DNA from: an uncultured Kiritimatiellota bacterium
GTDB lineage: Bacteria; Verrucomicrobiota; Kiritimatiellia; RFP12; UBA1067
NCBI GenBank assembly: GCA_934621385.1
Contig: CAKTUI010000046.1
Coordinates: 1-15,168 of the forward strand
Direction of reading: 5' to 3'
Length of the DNA stretch: 15,168 nt
Position numbers and translations under genes: made by a program
Shown: piece by piece, positions 7,920 to 14,961 of the stretch
Layout: each line of letters opens with the position of its first letter
How positions within the stretch are numbered: position 1 is the stretch's first letter
The notes under the pieces: generated by a model
Told to the model about the DNA's origin: nothing
The model's input: the letters and a program-made list of their open reading frames with translations, nothing else
Database searches by the model: none

Positions 7920-9038
7920 TTAGTTGAACAGGAACTCGACGACGTCGCCGTCCTTCATCTCGTATTCCTTGCCTTCTGGACGCAATGCGCCAGCCGCACG
8001 CGCACCGGCAACACCATTGTGCGCAATGTAGTCCTCATAAGCGATGACCTCGGCACGGATGAAGCCCTTCTCAAAGTCGGTGTGAATCACGCCCGCGCAC
8101 TTCGGGGCCTTCCAGCCGCGATGGAACGTCCAAGCCCGCACCTCCTTCGGTCCGGCCGTGAAGTAGCTCGCAAGCCCAAGCGTATGGTAGGCGAGCTTAA
8201 TCGTCCGATCGAGCGAACTCTCGGTCAGATCGTAGCTCTGCAGGAACTCGGCCGCCTCCTCAGGCGTCAGTCCCGCCAGGTCAGCCTCCATCTGCGCACA
8301 GATGACGACCAGCTCACAGCCCTGCTTCGCCGCATAGTCCTTCAGCGCGGCGACATGGGGATTGCCCTCGCCCGTCACATTGTCATCCGCCACATTCGCA
8401 CAGTAGATGACCTTCTTGTCGGTGAGGAAGTGAAGTTCACGCAGAACCGGCAGAATCGCATCGTCCTCCTTGCGCGGAAACGAGCGCACGGGATTGCCCT
8501 CCTCAAGGTGCTTCAGAAGTGCCGCGCAGGCCTCCGCCTCGGGGCGCATCGCCGGCTTCGCCTGCGCCTCCTTCTTGATGCGATCGTACCGCTTCTGCAA
8601 CTGCTCCATATCAGCCAAGATGAGTTCCGTCTCAATCACCTCGGCATCTCCCACGGGATCAATCGGCGCGGACTTGTTGCCGCCCTCCTGCACATGGATG
8701 ATGTCGTCATTCTCAAAACAGCGCACAACATGCAGAATCGCGTCACATTCACGAATGTTCGCAAGGAACTTGTTCCCGAGGCCCTCACCCTTCGACGCGC
8801 CCTTCACGAGTCCGGCGATGTCGGTAAAGTCGACCGTCGCCCGGATAATCTGCTGGGGCGAGACGATCTTTGCCAAATTCTCAAGCCGGGCGTCATTCAC
8901 CTCAACGACCGCCGTATTCGGCTCAATCGTGCAAAACGGATAGTTTTCGGCTGCCGCCTGCTGTTTTTTCGTCAGTGCATTGAAAAGCGTCGACTTACCA
9001 ACGTTTGGAAGACCGACAATACCGACTGCAAGACTCAT
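7920..9038 (-). CDS. ychF: Redox-responsive ATPase YchF (Obg family)
   Basis: 372 residues, close to the 363 of E. coli YchF. P-loop GLPNVGKSTLFNAL at the N-terminus, switch region DIAGLVKGASKGEGLGNKFL, and YCANVADDN at the place of the G4 motif. In YchF this is not NKxD, which explains the preference for ATP over GTP. A coiled-coil insert of about 60 residues (ILADMEQLQKRYDRIKK...) follows the G3 region. The C-terminal TGS domain (about 285-368) has the conserved KEVRAWTFHRGWKAPKCAG and ends in DGDVVEFLFN. YchF binds ribosomes and is linked to translation quality control and oxidative stress. It is the first gene of the minus-strand unit. AAGGA lies 8 bases before the ATG, and the leader is only about 28 bases from the predicted transcription start. 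Confidence 0.97.
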   Translation of the reverse strand: MSLAVGIVGLPNVGKSTLFNALTKKQQAAAENYPFCTIEPNTAVVEVNDARLENLAKIVSPQQIIRATVDFTDIAGLVKGASKGEGLGNKFLANIRECDAILHVVRCFENDDIIHVQEGGNKSAPIDPVGDAEVIETELILADMEQLQKRYDRIKKEAQAKPAMRPEAEACAALLKHLEEGNPVRSFPRKEDDAILPVLRELHFLTDKKVIYCANVADDNVTGEGNPHVAALKDYAAKQGCELVVICAQMEADLAGLTPEEAAEFLQSYDLTESSLDRTIKLAYHTLGLASYFTAGPKEVRAWTFHRGWKAPKCAGVIHTDFEKGFIRAEVIAYEDYIAHNGVAGARAAGALRPEGKEYEMKDGDVVEFLFN

Positions 9039-9071
9039 CTCTATTTTCCTTCTATATCCTTATTTCCTCAT

Positions 9072-9080
9072 ATTATAGCA
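9072..9080 (-). promoter_or_regulatory. Extended -10 promoter for the ychF-led unit
   Basis: On the minus strand this reads TGC followed by a perfect TATAAT (hexamer at 9072-9077), an extended -10 element. No good -35 hexamer is found at 16-18 bases, which is usual for TGn-type promoters. Transcription would start near 9066, about 28 bases before the ychF ATG. Placement immediately before the first gene supports it. Confidence 0.65.
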
Positions 9081-9083
9081 TAT

Positions 9084-9120
9084 TCCCCTCGACCCAATCG
9101 GGCCGTACTTGACGAGGGGA
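9084..9120. repeat. 8-bp inverted repeat in the divergent intergenic region
   Basis: TCCCCTCG at 9084-9091 is the exact reverse complement of CGAGGGGA at 9113-9120, with a 21-base spacer. It covers the -35 zone of the minus-strand promoter and lies about 90 bases upstream of the plus-strand -10. No T-run follows on either strand, so it is not a standard terminator. It could be an operator for a dimeric regulator, but no family is recognised. Confidence 0.45.
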
Positions 9121-9183
9121 TGCGCCCGGCTTTTCAGCCACGTGTCGAACCCGGACGATTTAACCGAAAACTAACACGCCCCT

Positions 9184-9213
9184 CATTCTGCGCTGACAGC
9201 AAAATCGCATACT
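9184..9213 (+). promoter_or_regulatory. Putative Pho-type promoter of the porin gene
   Basis: CATT at 9184-9187, CTGACA at 9193-9198 and a -10-like CATACT at 9208-9213, giving CATT-N5-CTGACA-N9-CATACT. The same spaced pattern occurs before pstS. CTGACA resembles half of the enterobacterial Pho box repeat (CTGTCAT) and sits about 9 bases upstream of the -10, as PhoB half-sites do, in place of a good -35. The assignment to PhoB is inference. The leader from 9224 to 9274 has only four pyrimidines in 51 bases and includes AAAGGAAG before the ATG. Confidence 0.5.
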
Positions 9214-9274
9214 GTGTACCGTCAAGAGAGAAATAGGAAAGAGAAAAGAAAAGTAAACAAAGGAAGAACAAGAA

Positions 9275-10591
9275 ATGAAAACAAGAAAACGATACATCAT
9301 CCCCCTCATCGTATGCGCCGCGTTCGCAACCAACGCCAACTCGAACACCAACCTCGCCTTCAAGGCCGGGGTTGACCTGCGCCTGCGGTATGACGGCACG
9401 GACAACCTGCCGACCTCCTCTCGCGGCGAATCGGAAGGCTCTGACTACGCTCGTGTTCGGATTCGTCCCTGGATGCTCGCCCAGTACGAGGACTTCGGCC
9501 TCTACCTGCGCATCGCCGATGAGTTCCGCTACTACCATCGTCCGGCCGCCAGCTCCTCCAAGCAGCGTTGGCCGGACGTGCTGTTCATTGACAACCTCCA
9601 CTTCACGGCGCGGAACCTCTGGGATGTGCTCGACCTGCGCGTCGGCCGTCAGGACATGGCCTTCGGCGCAAAGCGGATTATTTCGGACGGCACGGGCGGC
9701 GACGGTTCTCGCTCCGCCTACTTCGACGCGATTCGCCTGACCTGGCACGCGGACGAGAAGCGCAGCCTCGATGCCTTCGCACTCTACCAGAGCAAGAAGG
9801 ACTGGATGCCAACGATCGGCAAGGAGCACGCGAACGGAAAAGATCCCCAGGTCTACGACACCACGGGCTACTGGCAGGACGAGTTCGGTGCCGGCCTCTA
9901 CTGGCAGGATCGGACGAGCGAGGACTTCGGCTATGACGCCTACTATGTGGCGAAGGCCGAGTTCCGCAACAGGAACTCCAAATACCGCCGCGAAGGCGGG
10001 CGGGCCGACACGCACACGATGGGCCTGCGCCTCCTGCCCCGCCTCAGCGACACGGTGAGCGGCGAAATCGAACTCGCCGGTCAGGTCGGCTCGCACAACC
10101 TTCTCGCGGGCCAGGCCTACGGCGGCCTCACGTATGCGCCCAAACTCACCGGCAAGCCGAAGGTTACCGGCGCGTGCTGGATTCTTTCGGGCGACTCCGA
10201 CGGCGAGCGCGGCGAACACGCCTGGCACGCCGTCTTCAACCGCGAGACGGGACTCGGCGAATCCATCGCCCCCATGTACACCAAGTACAACTACACGAAC
10301 CTCGTCTATCCGCACATCGCGTTCGCCTGCTCCATCGGCGACTTCTCGTCGGCCAAGTTCCAGATCGGCCCGATGTTCACCGCCGTCAAGGAGGACGATG
10401 CTGGCTCCTTCCGCGGCACTTACGCTCAGATTCGCTACGAAATCAAGCCCGACAAGCTCTTCGGTATCGACCTTCTGCGCGGCGGAAAGATCGCCTGCCA
10501 GGGCGAATACTTCGGCAAGGGTGACTATTTCGGCAACGACTCCGACAATCCCGCCCTCTTCGGGCGCGTCGAGGTCGCCTGGAACTTCTAA
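9275..10591 (+). CDS. Alginate-export-like outer-membrane porin, putative phosphate channel
   Basis: 438 residues. A signal peptide (MKTRKRYIIPLIVCAAFA, cleavage about 18-25) precedes a beta-rich body of alternating short amphipathic strands, and the protein ends in Phe (VEVAWNF), the usual beta-barrel insertion signal. The region at about 118-155 (LDLRVGRQDMAFGAKRII... then SRSAYFDAIRLTW) resembles the GRQ...G.R...R.FDA signature of alginate-export/AlgE-like (PF13372-type) barrels. It may be an outer-membrane channel for a small solute. It shares a promoter pattern with pstS, 90 bases downstream, and heads the pst locus, so phosphate or polyphosphate passage is the best contextual guess. It is not visibly OprP/OprO. 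Start supported by AAAGGAAG about 9 bases upstream. The substrate is inference. Confidence 0.8.
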   Translation: MKTRKRYIIPLIVCAAFATNANSNTNLAFKAGVDLRLRYDGTDNLPTSSRGESEGSDYARVRIRPWMLAQYEDFGLYLRIADEFRYYHRPAASSSKQRWPDVLFIDNLHFTARNLWDVLDLRVGRQDMAFGAKRIISDGTGGDGSRSAYFDAIRLTWHADEKRSLDAFALYQSKKDWMPTIGKEHANGKDPQVYDTTGYWQDEFGAGLYWQDRTSEDFGYDAYYVAKAEFRNRNSKYRREGGRADTHTMGLRLLPRLSDTVSGEIELAGQVGSHNLLAGQAYGGLTYAPKLTGKPKVTGACWILSGDSDGERGEHAWHAVFNRETGLGESIAPMYTKYNYTNLVYPHIAFACSIGDFSSAKFQIGPMFTAVKEDDAGSFRGTYAQIRYEIKPDKLFGIDLLRGGKIACQGEYFGKGDYFGNDSDNPALFGRVEVAWNF

Positions 10592-10611
10592 CGGAATCCT
10601 CACACATACAA

Positions 10612-10641
10612 CATTAGATCCTGACAAACAAACCCCATACT
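10612..10641 (+). promoter_or_regulatory. Putative Pho-type promoter of pstS
   Basis: CATT at 10612-10615, CTGACA at 10621-10626 and CATACT at 10636-10641, with exactly the same N5 and N9 spacings as the porin promoter. The intervening bases mostly differ, which argues for selection on the boxes rather than recent duplication. The leader that follows is purine-rich: 10662-10681 contains no pyrimidine. Direct PhoB control is inferred from context. Confidence 0.5.
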
Positions 10642-10647
10642 ATGGGG
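10633..10647 (+). repeat. Palindrome over the pstS -10 element
   Basis: CCCCAT-act-ATGGGG, a perfect 6-bp inverted repeat with a 3-base centre that encloses the -10 hexamer. It could be a repressor operator, or a hairpin in transcripts reading through from the porin gene. There is no T-run after it, so it is not a standard terminator. The porin promoter lacks an equivalent palindrome. Confidence 0.5.
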
Positions 10648-10681
10648 CATAACAACAAGACAAAAGAGAAAGAGAAGAAAA

Positions 10682-11572
10682 ATGAAGAAGAACATCAAGT
10701 CAACACTCGTTGCGATTGGAAGCGCCGCGCTCTCCGTTGCGACCCTCGCGGCAGATCGGATTGAACTCAACGGCGCAGGCGGCAGCTTCCCCGCACCCCT
10801 CTACCAGAAGTGGTGCTACGCCTACACGCAGTCCGAACAGGGCGCGAAGGTCAACTACCAGTCCGTCGGCTCGTCGGCGGGCATCAGCCAGATCAAGTCT
10901 GGCACAATCGACTTCGCCGGAACGGATGCGCCCCTTTCGGCGGAAGACTGCGCAACGGCCGGCCTCGTCCAGTTCCATATGGTTTCGGGTGCCGTCGTCC
11001 CCGCCGTCAACCTGCCCGGCGTGGCGAACGGTGCCCTAGTTCTTGACGGTGAGACGCTTGCCGACATCTATCTCGGCAAGATTACGCGCTGGAACGACGC
11101 CCGTCTTGCCAAGCTGAACCCGACGCTCACCCTGCCCGACCTGAAGATTACGGTCGTACACCGTGGCGACGGCTCCGGCACGACACACATCTTCACGACC
11201 TACCTTTCGTCCGTTTCGACCGAATGGAAGGCCCGCTACGGCGCGGCGACGCAGCTGAAGTGGCCGTGCGGCATCGCCGGACAGAAGAACCCCGGCGTCT
11301 GCAACAATGTCCGCCGAATCAAGGGCGCGATCGGCTACACCGAGTATACGTTCGCACTTGAGTCCAGGCTGTCCGTCGCCCGCCTTGCCGTCAACGGCCG
11401 CACGACGGAGCCGTCCGCCGACGAATGGCCCATCCTCGGCAAGACCTACATCCTGACGCGCAAGGACGCGTCCGCCGAGAAGAAGGCCGCGCTTCAGGCC
11501 TACTTCGACTGGTGCTTCGCCCACGGCGGCGAAACGGCCCGTCAGCTGCACTACATCCCCGTTGCGAAGTAA
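10682..11572 (+). CDS. pstS: Periplasmic phosphate-binding protein PstS
   Basis: 296 residues, somewhat shorter than E. coli PstS (346 as precursor). Sec signal peptide with cleavage near residue 23-24 (SVATLA-AD). No lipobox. Phosphate-site segments are visible: GAGGSFPAPLYQKW (30-44), SVGSSAGISQIKSGTIDFAGTDAPL (61-85), and HRGDGSGTTHIFTTYL (160-175), which contains the Arg/Asp/Ser/Gly/Thr anion ligands. VSGAVVPAVNLPG and GAIGYTEYTFA are also family hallmarks. It captures orthophosphate in the periplasm for PstCAB. Cys196 and Cys207 flank a short loop (CGIAGQKNPGVC) and could form a disulfide. Its own promoter lies about 40 bases upstream. The ribosome binding site is a weak GAGAAG in a purine-only stretch. 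Confidence 0.96.
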   Translation: MKKNIKSTLVAIGSAALSVATLAADRIELNGAGGSFPAPLYQKWCYAYTQSEQGAKVNYQSVGSSAGISQIKSGTIDFAGTDAPLSAEDCATAGLVQFHMVSGAVVPAVNLPGVANGALVLDGETLADIYLGKITRWNDARLAKLNPTLTLPDLKITVVHRGDGSGTTHIFTTYLSSVSTEWKARYGAATQLKWPCGIAGQKNPGVCNNVRRIKGAIGYTEYTFALESRLSVARLAVNGRTTEPSADEWPILGKTYILTRKDASAEKKAALQAYFDWCFAHGGETARQLHYIPVAK

Positions 11573-11592
11573 GCAAATCCACGGTTAAAGAC

Positions 11593-12450
11593 GTGAAGAT
11601 TTCAACGGATACGGTATTCAGGTCCCTCTGCCTTGCGGGCGTTTCCGCAGGGCTTTTGACCTCCATCGTCCTCTTCGGCGAACTCGGTTTCGCCTCGGCG
11701 GACATCTGGAAGGCGGAGGGCCTGAAGTTCCTCTTTACCTCCGACTGGGATCCCGCGGCGGGCACGTTCGGGGCGGCCGGGGCCATCGTCGGCACATTGG
11801 CGACGACGGCCCTCGCCCTCCTGCTCGCCGTGCCGCTCGCCTTCGCCGCCGCGCTCTTCGTCAATGATGCGCCCCCGTGGGCCAAGGGACCCCTCGCACA
11901 CGCGCTTGACCTGCTTGCGGCGATTCCCAGCGTCATCTACGGGATGTGGGGACTCTTCGTCCTCTGCCCTCACCTTCAGGAATTGCTCGCCGCCTGCGGA
12001 TTCGAGACGACCGGCTTCGGACTCCTCGCTTCGGCACTCGTGCTCACCCTGATGGTTCTCCCTTACATTTCGGCCGTCATGCGCGATGTGCTGGCCCAGG
12101 CTCCCGTGGCCCTCGCCGAGTCGGCGCTCGGTGTCGGTTGCACACGCTGGGAGGCCGTCTGGCACGTCATCGTCCGCGCCCAGCGGCGCGGCCTCATCGG
12201 CGGCATTCTCATCGGACTCGGCCGCGCCCTCGGCGAAACCATGGCCGTGCTCTTCGTCTGCGGCGGCGTGAATGCCATCCCGACGGGACTCTTCGACGGG
12301 TGCACCACCATCGCCGCGACCCTCGCCAACGACTTTGCCGAGGCGGACGGCCTGCATCGCAGTGCCCTCTTCGGACTCGGCGCCATCCTGCTCGTCCTCG
12401 AACTCATCATCCAGGTCGTCACCCAGCGGCTCATTCGGGAAAGGAAATAG
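11593..12450 (+). CDS. pstC: Phosphate ABC transporter permease PstC
   Basis: About 285 residues, integral inner-membrane permease of the Pst importer. It is identified as PstC rather than PstA by the N-terminal periplasmic segment FLFTSDWDPAAGTFGA, followed by AIVGTLATTALALLLAVPLAFAAALFV, IPSVIYGMWGLFVL, and the cytoplasmic coupling (EAA-like) loop ALAESALGVGCTRWEAVWHVIV, then GLGRALGETMAVLFVCG. Six membrane segments are expected. The frame is open from 11425, but that region overlaps pstS and is not Pst-like. The GTG at 11593, which gives MKISTDTVFRSL, is the only suitable start after the pstS stop, 20 bases away. Its ribosome binding site is poor (AAAG), so expression may depend on coupling to pstS translation. 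Confidence 0.93.
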   Translation: MKISTDTVFRSLCLAGVSAGLLTSIVLFGELGFASADIWKAEGLKFLFTSDWDPAAGTFGAAGAIVGTLATTALALLLAVPLAFAAALFVNDAPPWAKGPLAHALDLLAAIPSVIYGMWGLFVLCPHLQELLAACGFETTGFGLLASALVLTLMVLPYISAVMRDVLAQAPVALAESALGVGCTRWEAVWHVIVRAQRRGLIGGILIGLGRALGETMAVLFVCGGVNAIPTGLFDGCTTIAATLANDFAEADGLHRSALFGLGAILLVLELIIQVVTQRLIRERK

Positions 12451-12458
12451 GTCTTATC

Positions 12459-13322
12459 ATGCAACTACGACCCCCGACATTTCGCAAGGCGACGGATGCG
12501 CTCATGCGCGTCTTCGCCGCGTTCGCCACGCTCCTCGCCCTCGTGCTGATGGCGTGGATCCTGTGGACCATTGTCCGCGAAGGGGCACCCGCCCTCTCGC
12601 TTGACCTGCTGACCCACGCCTCCAAGCCCTACGGCGAAGTGGCGGGCGGCATCGCGAACGCCCTTCTCGGCACACTGCTCATCACGGGCGGCGCGGCAGT
12701 TCTCGCCATCCCTCCGGCCCTCGCCGCCGGCATCTGGCTCGCCGAATTCGGGCGGACGGGACGCTTCGCTTCCGCCGCACGCTTCACCGTGAACGTGATG
12801 ATGGGCATTCCCAGCGTCATCGTCGGTCTCTTCGTCTACGGCCTGCTCGTCGCCACGACCGGCCACTTCTCCGGCTTCGCCGGTTCCGTGGCCCTCGCCA
12901 TCCTGATGTTCCCAGTCGTCGTTCGGACGACCGAGGACCAGCTGACGGGCGTTCCCGACACCTTGCGCGAATCGGGGCTCGCCCTCGGCGCGACGCGCAC
13001 CCGCACCACGCTGGGCATCATCTGCCGCGCCGCACGAAGCGGCATGCTGACAGGCATCCTTCTCGCCGTCGCCCGCGTCTCGGGCGAAACGGCCCCGCTG
13101 CTCTTCACCGCCCTCTTCGCCGACACCTGGCCCACGAACTACTTCACCGGCCCGACACCCTCCGCACCCGTCCTCATCACCAACTACACGATGGACTCCC
13201 CCTTCGAGGAGATGCACCGCATCGGCTGGAGCGCGGCACTTGTCGTCGCCAGCGCCATCCTGCTGCTGAACGTCGGCATCCGTGCGCTGGTCCTGCGCAC
13301 ACGCAAGGGCAACAAAACCTAA
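12459..13322 (+). CDS. pstA: Phosphate ABC transporter permease PstA
   Basis: About 287 residues, second inner-membrane permease of the Pst complex. PstA signatures are LLTHASKPYGEVAGGIANALLGTLLI near the N-terminus, IPPALAAGIWLAEFG, VMMGIPSVIVGLFVYG, and MFPVVVRTTEDQLTGVPDTLRESGLALGATRTRTT (the transmembrane face and EAA coupling loop), then AVARVSGETAPLLFTALFA. The start is the ATG at 12459, 8 bases after the pstC stop, with AGG about 7 bases upstream. The frame extends further upstream but only as a shadow of pstC. With PstC it forms the phosphate channel energised by PstB. Confidence 0.95.
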   Translation: MQLRPPTFRKATDALMRVFAAFATLLALVLMAWILWTIVREGAPALSLDLLTHASKPYGEVAGGIANALLGTLLITGGAAVLAIPPALAAGIWLAEFGRTGRFASAARFTVNVMMGIPSVIVGLFVYGLLVATTGHFSGFAGSVALAILMFPVVVRTTEDQLTGVPDTLRESGLALGATRTRTTLGIICRAARSGMLTGILLAVARVSGETAPLLFTALFADTWPTNYFTGPTPSAPVLITNYTMDSPFEEMHRIGWSAALVVASAILLLNVGIRALVLRTRKGNKT

Positions 13323-13341
13323 TCAACTGAAGGATATTTCA

Positions 13342-14133
13342 ATGGAAAAGCAAATCTACGAGACACCACCACCGCCCAAGAAGTTCAAGATCATCACCCG
13401 TGGACTGAACTTCTTCTACGGCGACCACCAGGCACTCTTCGACAACGACCTCGCCATCGAGGCCAATCGAATTACCGCCGTCATCGGCCCGTCGGGCTGC
13501 GGCAAGTCCACGCACCTGCGCATCTACAACCGCATCTACGAACTCCATCGCGGACAACGCGCCGAGGGAGAGGTCATTCTCGACGGAAAGAACATCCTCG
13601 ACCCGGATGTCGACCTGCTCGCCCTGCGCCGCCGCGTCGGCATGATCTTCCAGAAGCCAACGCCCTTCCCCATGAGCGTCTTCGACAACGTCGCCTATCC
13701 CCTGCGCCTTCACTTCAAGATGAGCCGCAGCGAAATCCGTACCCGTGTGGAGGAGGCCCTGCAGGGCGCGGCACTTTGGGACGAGGTCAAGGACAAGCTC
13801 AACGCCCCCGGAACCGCCCTCTCGGGCGGACAGCAGCAACGGCTCTGCATCGCCCGCGCCATCGCCGCCGAACCGGAAGTCCTCCTCATGGACGAGCCGA
13901 CGAGCGCCATCGACCCCGTCGGCACGCTCAAGATTGAGGAACTCATGGACCACCTCCGTCGGCGCTTCACCATCGTCATCGTCACCCACAACATGCAGCA
14001 GGCCTCGCGCATTTCGGATACGACCGCCTTCTTCTACAAGGGGCGCATCGTCGAGGTCGGCCCGACAAAGGAAATCTTCACCAATCCACGCAACAAGCAA
14101 ACGGAGGACTATGTCTCCGGGAGGTTCGGCTAA
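13342..14133 (+). CDS. pstB: Phosphate ABC transporter ATP-binding protein PstB
   Basis: 263 residues, the cytoplasmic ATPase of the Pst importer. Walker A GPSGCGKST (49-57), Q-loop FQKPTPFPMSVFDN with Gln104 (typical of PstB), ABC signature LSGGQQQRLCIARAIA (about 160-174), Walker B LLMDEP with catalytic Glu185, D-loop SAIDP, and His216 in VTHNMQQA. Two small departures are His58 just after Walker A, where Leu or Phe is usual, and Ile190 for Leu in the D-loop. Neither touches a catalytic residue. Start at the ATG with AAGGA about 9 bases upstream, 19 bases after pstA. An upstream in-frame ATG inside pstA is rejected because the sequence there is not PstB-like and lacks a site. Confidence 0.97.
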   Translation: MEKQIYETPPPPKKFKIITRGLNFFYGDHQALFDNDLAIEANRITAVIGPSGCGKSTHLRIYNRIYELHRGQRAEGEVILDGKNILDPDVDLLALRRRVGMIFQKPTPFPMSVFDNVAYPLRLHFKMSRSEIRTRVEEALQGAALWDEVKDKLNAPGTALSGGQQQRLCIARAIAAEPEVLLMDEPTSAIDPVGTLKIEELMDHLRRRFTIVIVTHNMQQASRISDTTAFFYKGRIVEVGPTKEIFTNPRNKQTEDYVSGRFG

Positions 14134-14134
14134 T

Positions 14135-14803
14135 ATGACAATGAAAGTCCACTTTGAAAAGGCCCTCGCGGCACTTGAACAGCTGATTGAGGAAAACGCC
14201 ATCCGCAGCGAGACGGCCGTCAAGTCCGCCGTCCGCGCCATGGAACAGGACGATCCGGCGCTCGCCGAGACGGTCGTTCTCGGCGACACGGCGATTGACC
14301 TCGCCGAAAATGTCATCGAGGAACGCTGCCTCGACATTCTTGCACTCTACCAGCCCGTGGCGACGGACCTGCGGCGCGTCATCACCATCCTCAAGGCGAA
14401 TGGCGAAATTGAGCGGGCGGGCGATCTCGCCGTCAACATCGCCGACCGCGTCGGCGATTCGCGGCACTTCAAGGTCCGCGAACGGTGGGACTTCGCCGCC
14501 ATGGGCCGCCTCGCCACGCAGATGTTCTCCAGCGCCCTCCGTTCGCTCGCCAAGGGGGATACTGCGTCCGCCCGCGACATCATCGCGGCGGATGACGAGC
14601 TGGACTCCATCCATCGGCAGAGCTATGCCCGCGCCACGGCCGGCATCCTCGCAACACCGTCCGAAGCCGGCTACTACCTCAACGCACTCACCGTTTCGCG
14701 CTGCCTTGAACGCCTTGGCGACATCGCCACGAACATCGCCGAGGACGTCATCTACCTCGAAACGGCCGAAATCGTGCGCCACGAGCCGCCGCCGCGGAAG
14801 TAG
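14135..14803 (+). CDS. phoU: Phosphate signalling protein PhoU
   Basis: 222 residues, two PhoU three-helix repeats. The metal-binding signatures appear once in each half: NGEIERAGDLAVNIADRV and CLERLGDIATNIAEDVIY, the ERxGDxxxNIA motif. PhoU restrains Pst transport and mediates inhibition of the PhoR/PhoB system when phosphate is plentiful. It lies 1 base after pstB. GGGAGG is 10 bases before the ATG at 14135. An ATG two codons later would give nearly the same protein. Last gene of the pst operon. Confidence 0.95.
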   Translation: MTMKVHFEKALAALEQLIEENAIRSETAVKSAVRAMEQDDPALAETVVLGDTAIDLAENVIEERCLDILALYQPVATDLRRVITILKANGEIERAGDLAVNIADRVGDSRHFKVRERWDFAAMGRLATQMFSSALRSLAKGDTASARDIIAADDELDSIHRQSYARATAGILATPSEAGYYLNALTVSRCLERLGDIATNIAEDVIYLETAEIVRHEPPPRK

Positions 14804-14833
14804 CGGATCTTCGTCCGACAACGCCCATGAATG

Positions 14834-14859
14834 GCGCGGCGGGGCTCTTTTTGCCGCGC
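14834..14859. repeat. GC-stem inverted repeat after phoU
   Basis: GCGCGGC at 14834-14840 pairs exactly with GCCGCGC at 14853-14859 across a 12-base loop that includes a run of five T. Because the T-run is in the loop rather than after the stem, it is not a classical intrinsic terminator in either direction. A weak 4-bp GCCC/GGGC stem ahead of the T-run is possible. It may still cause pausing or protect the 3' end of the pst transcript. Confidence 0.45.
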
Positions 14860-14878
14860 ACGGGGCGGTTATGGGATT

Positions 14879-14945
14879 ATGCGCAAATTTTATTTTCCGC
14901 GCATTCCGTGTGTTTCGCGGCCATTTTCGCAAACATTCCGCCGCG
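14879..14945. repeat. Two AT-loop inverted repeats and a degenerate 9-base tandem repeat
   Basis: ATGCGC (14879-14884) pairs with GCGCAT (14899-14904) across a 14-base AT-rich loop, and CGCGGC (14916-14921) pairs with GCCGCG (14940-14945) across an 18-base loop. Between them runs a rough 9-base repeat: TTCCGCGCA, TTCCGTGTG, TTTCGCGGC. With the preceding inverted repeat this makes three GC-stem/AT-loop units in about 110 bases of non-coding DNA. Likely an intergenic repeat element. Function unknown. Confidence 0.4.
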
Positions 14946-14961
14946 CTGCCCGTTCCCACCG

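Noticed and set aside
9109..9137. TTGACG as a -35 for the porin
   Set aside because: No -10-like hexamer is found 16-18 bases downstream. The CATACT at 9208 is too far away.
7611..9236. 541-residue open frame on the plus strand opposite ychF and the ACT gene
   Set aside because: It is antisense to the clearly identified ychF and ACT-domain genes. The translation is arginine/leucine-rich without motifs and spans the divergent promoter region.
9134..10627. 497-residue open frame on the minus strand opposite the porin
   Set aside because: The plus-strand porin has a signal peptide, ribosome binding site, promoter and beta-barrel end. The antisense frame is a valine/alanine/glutamate-rich by-product of GC-rich codons, with no recognisable domain and no good start.
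14823..14852. Intrinsic terminator after phoU (GCCC/GGGC stem followed by TCTTTTT)
   Set aside because: The stem is only 4 bp with a 15-base loop, and the T-run is inside a stronger 7-bp hairpin. The case is too weak to call.
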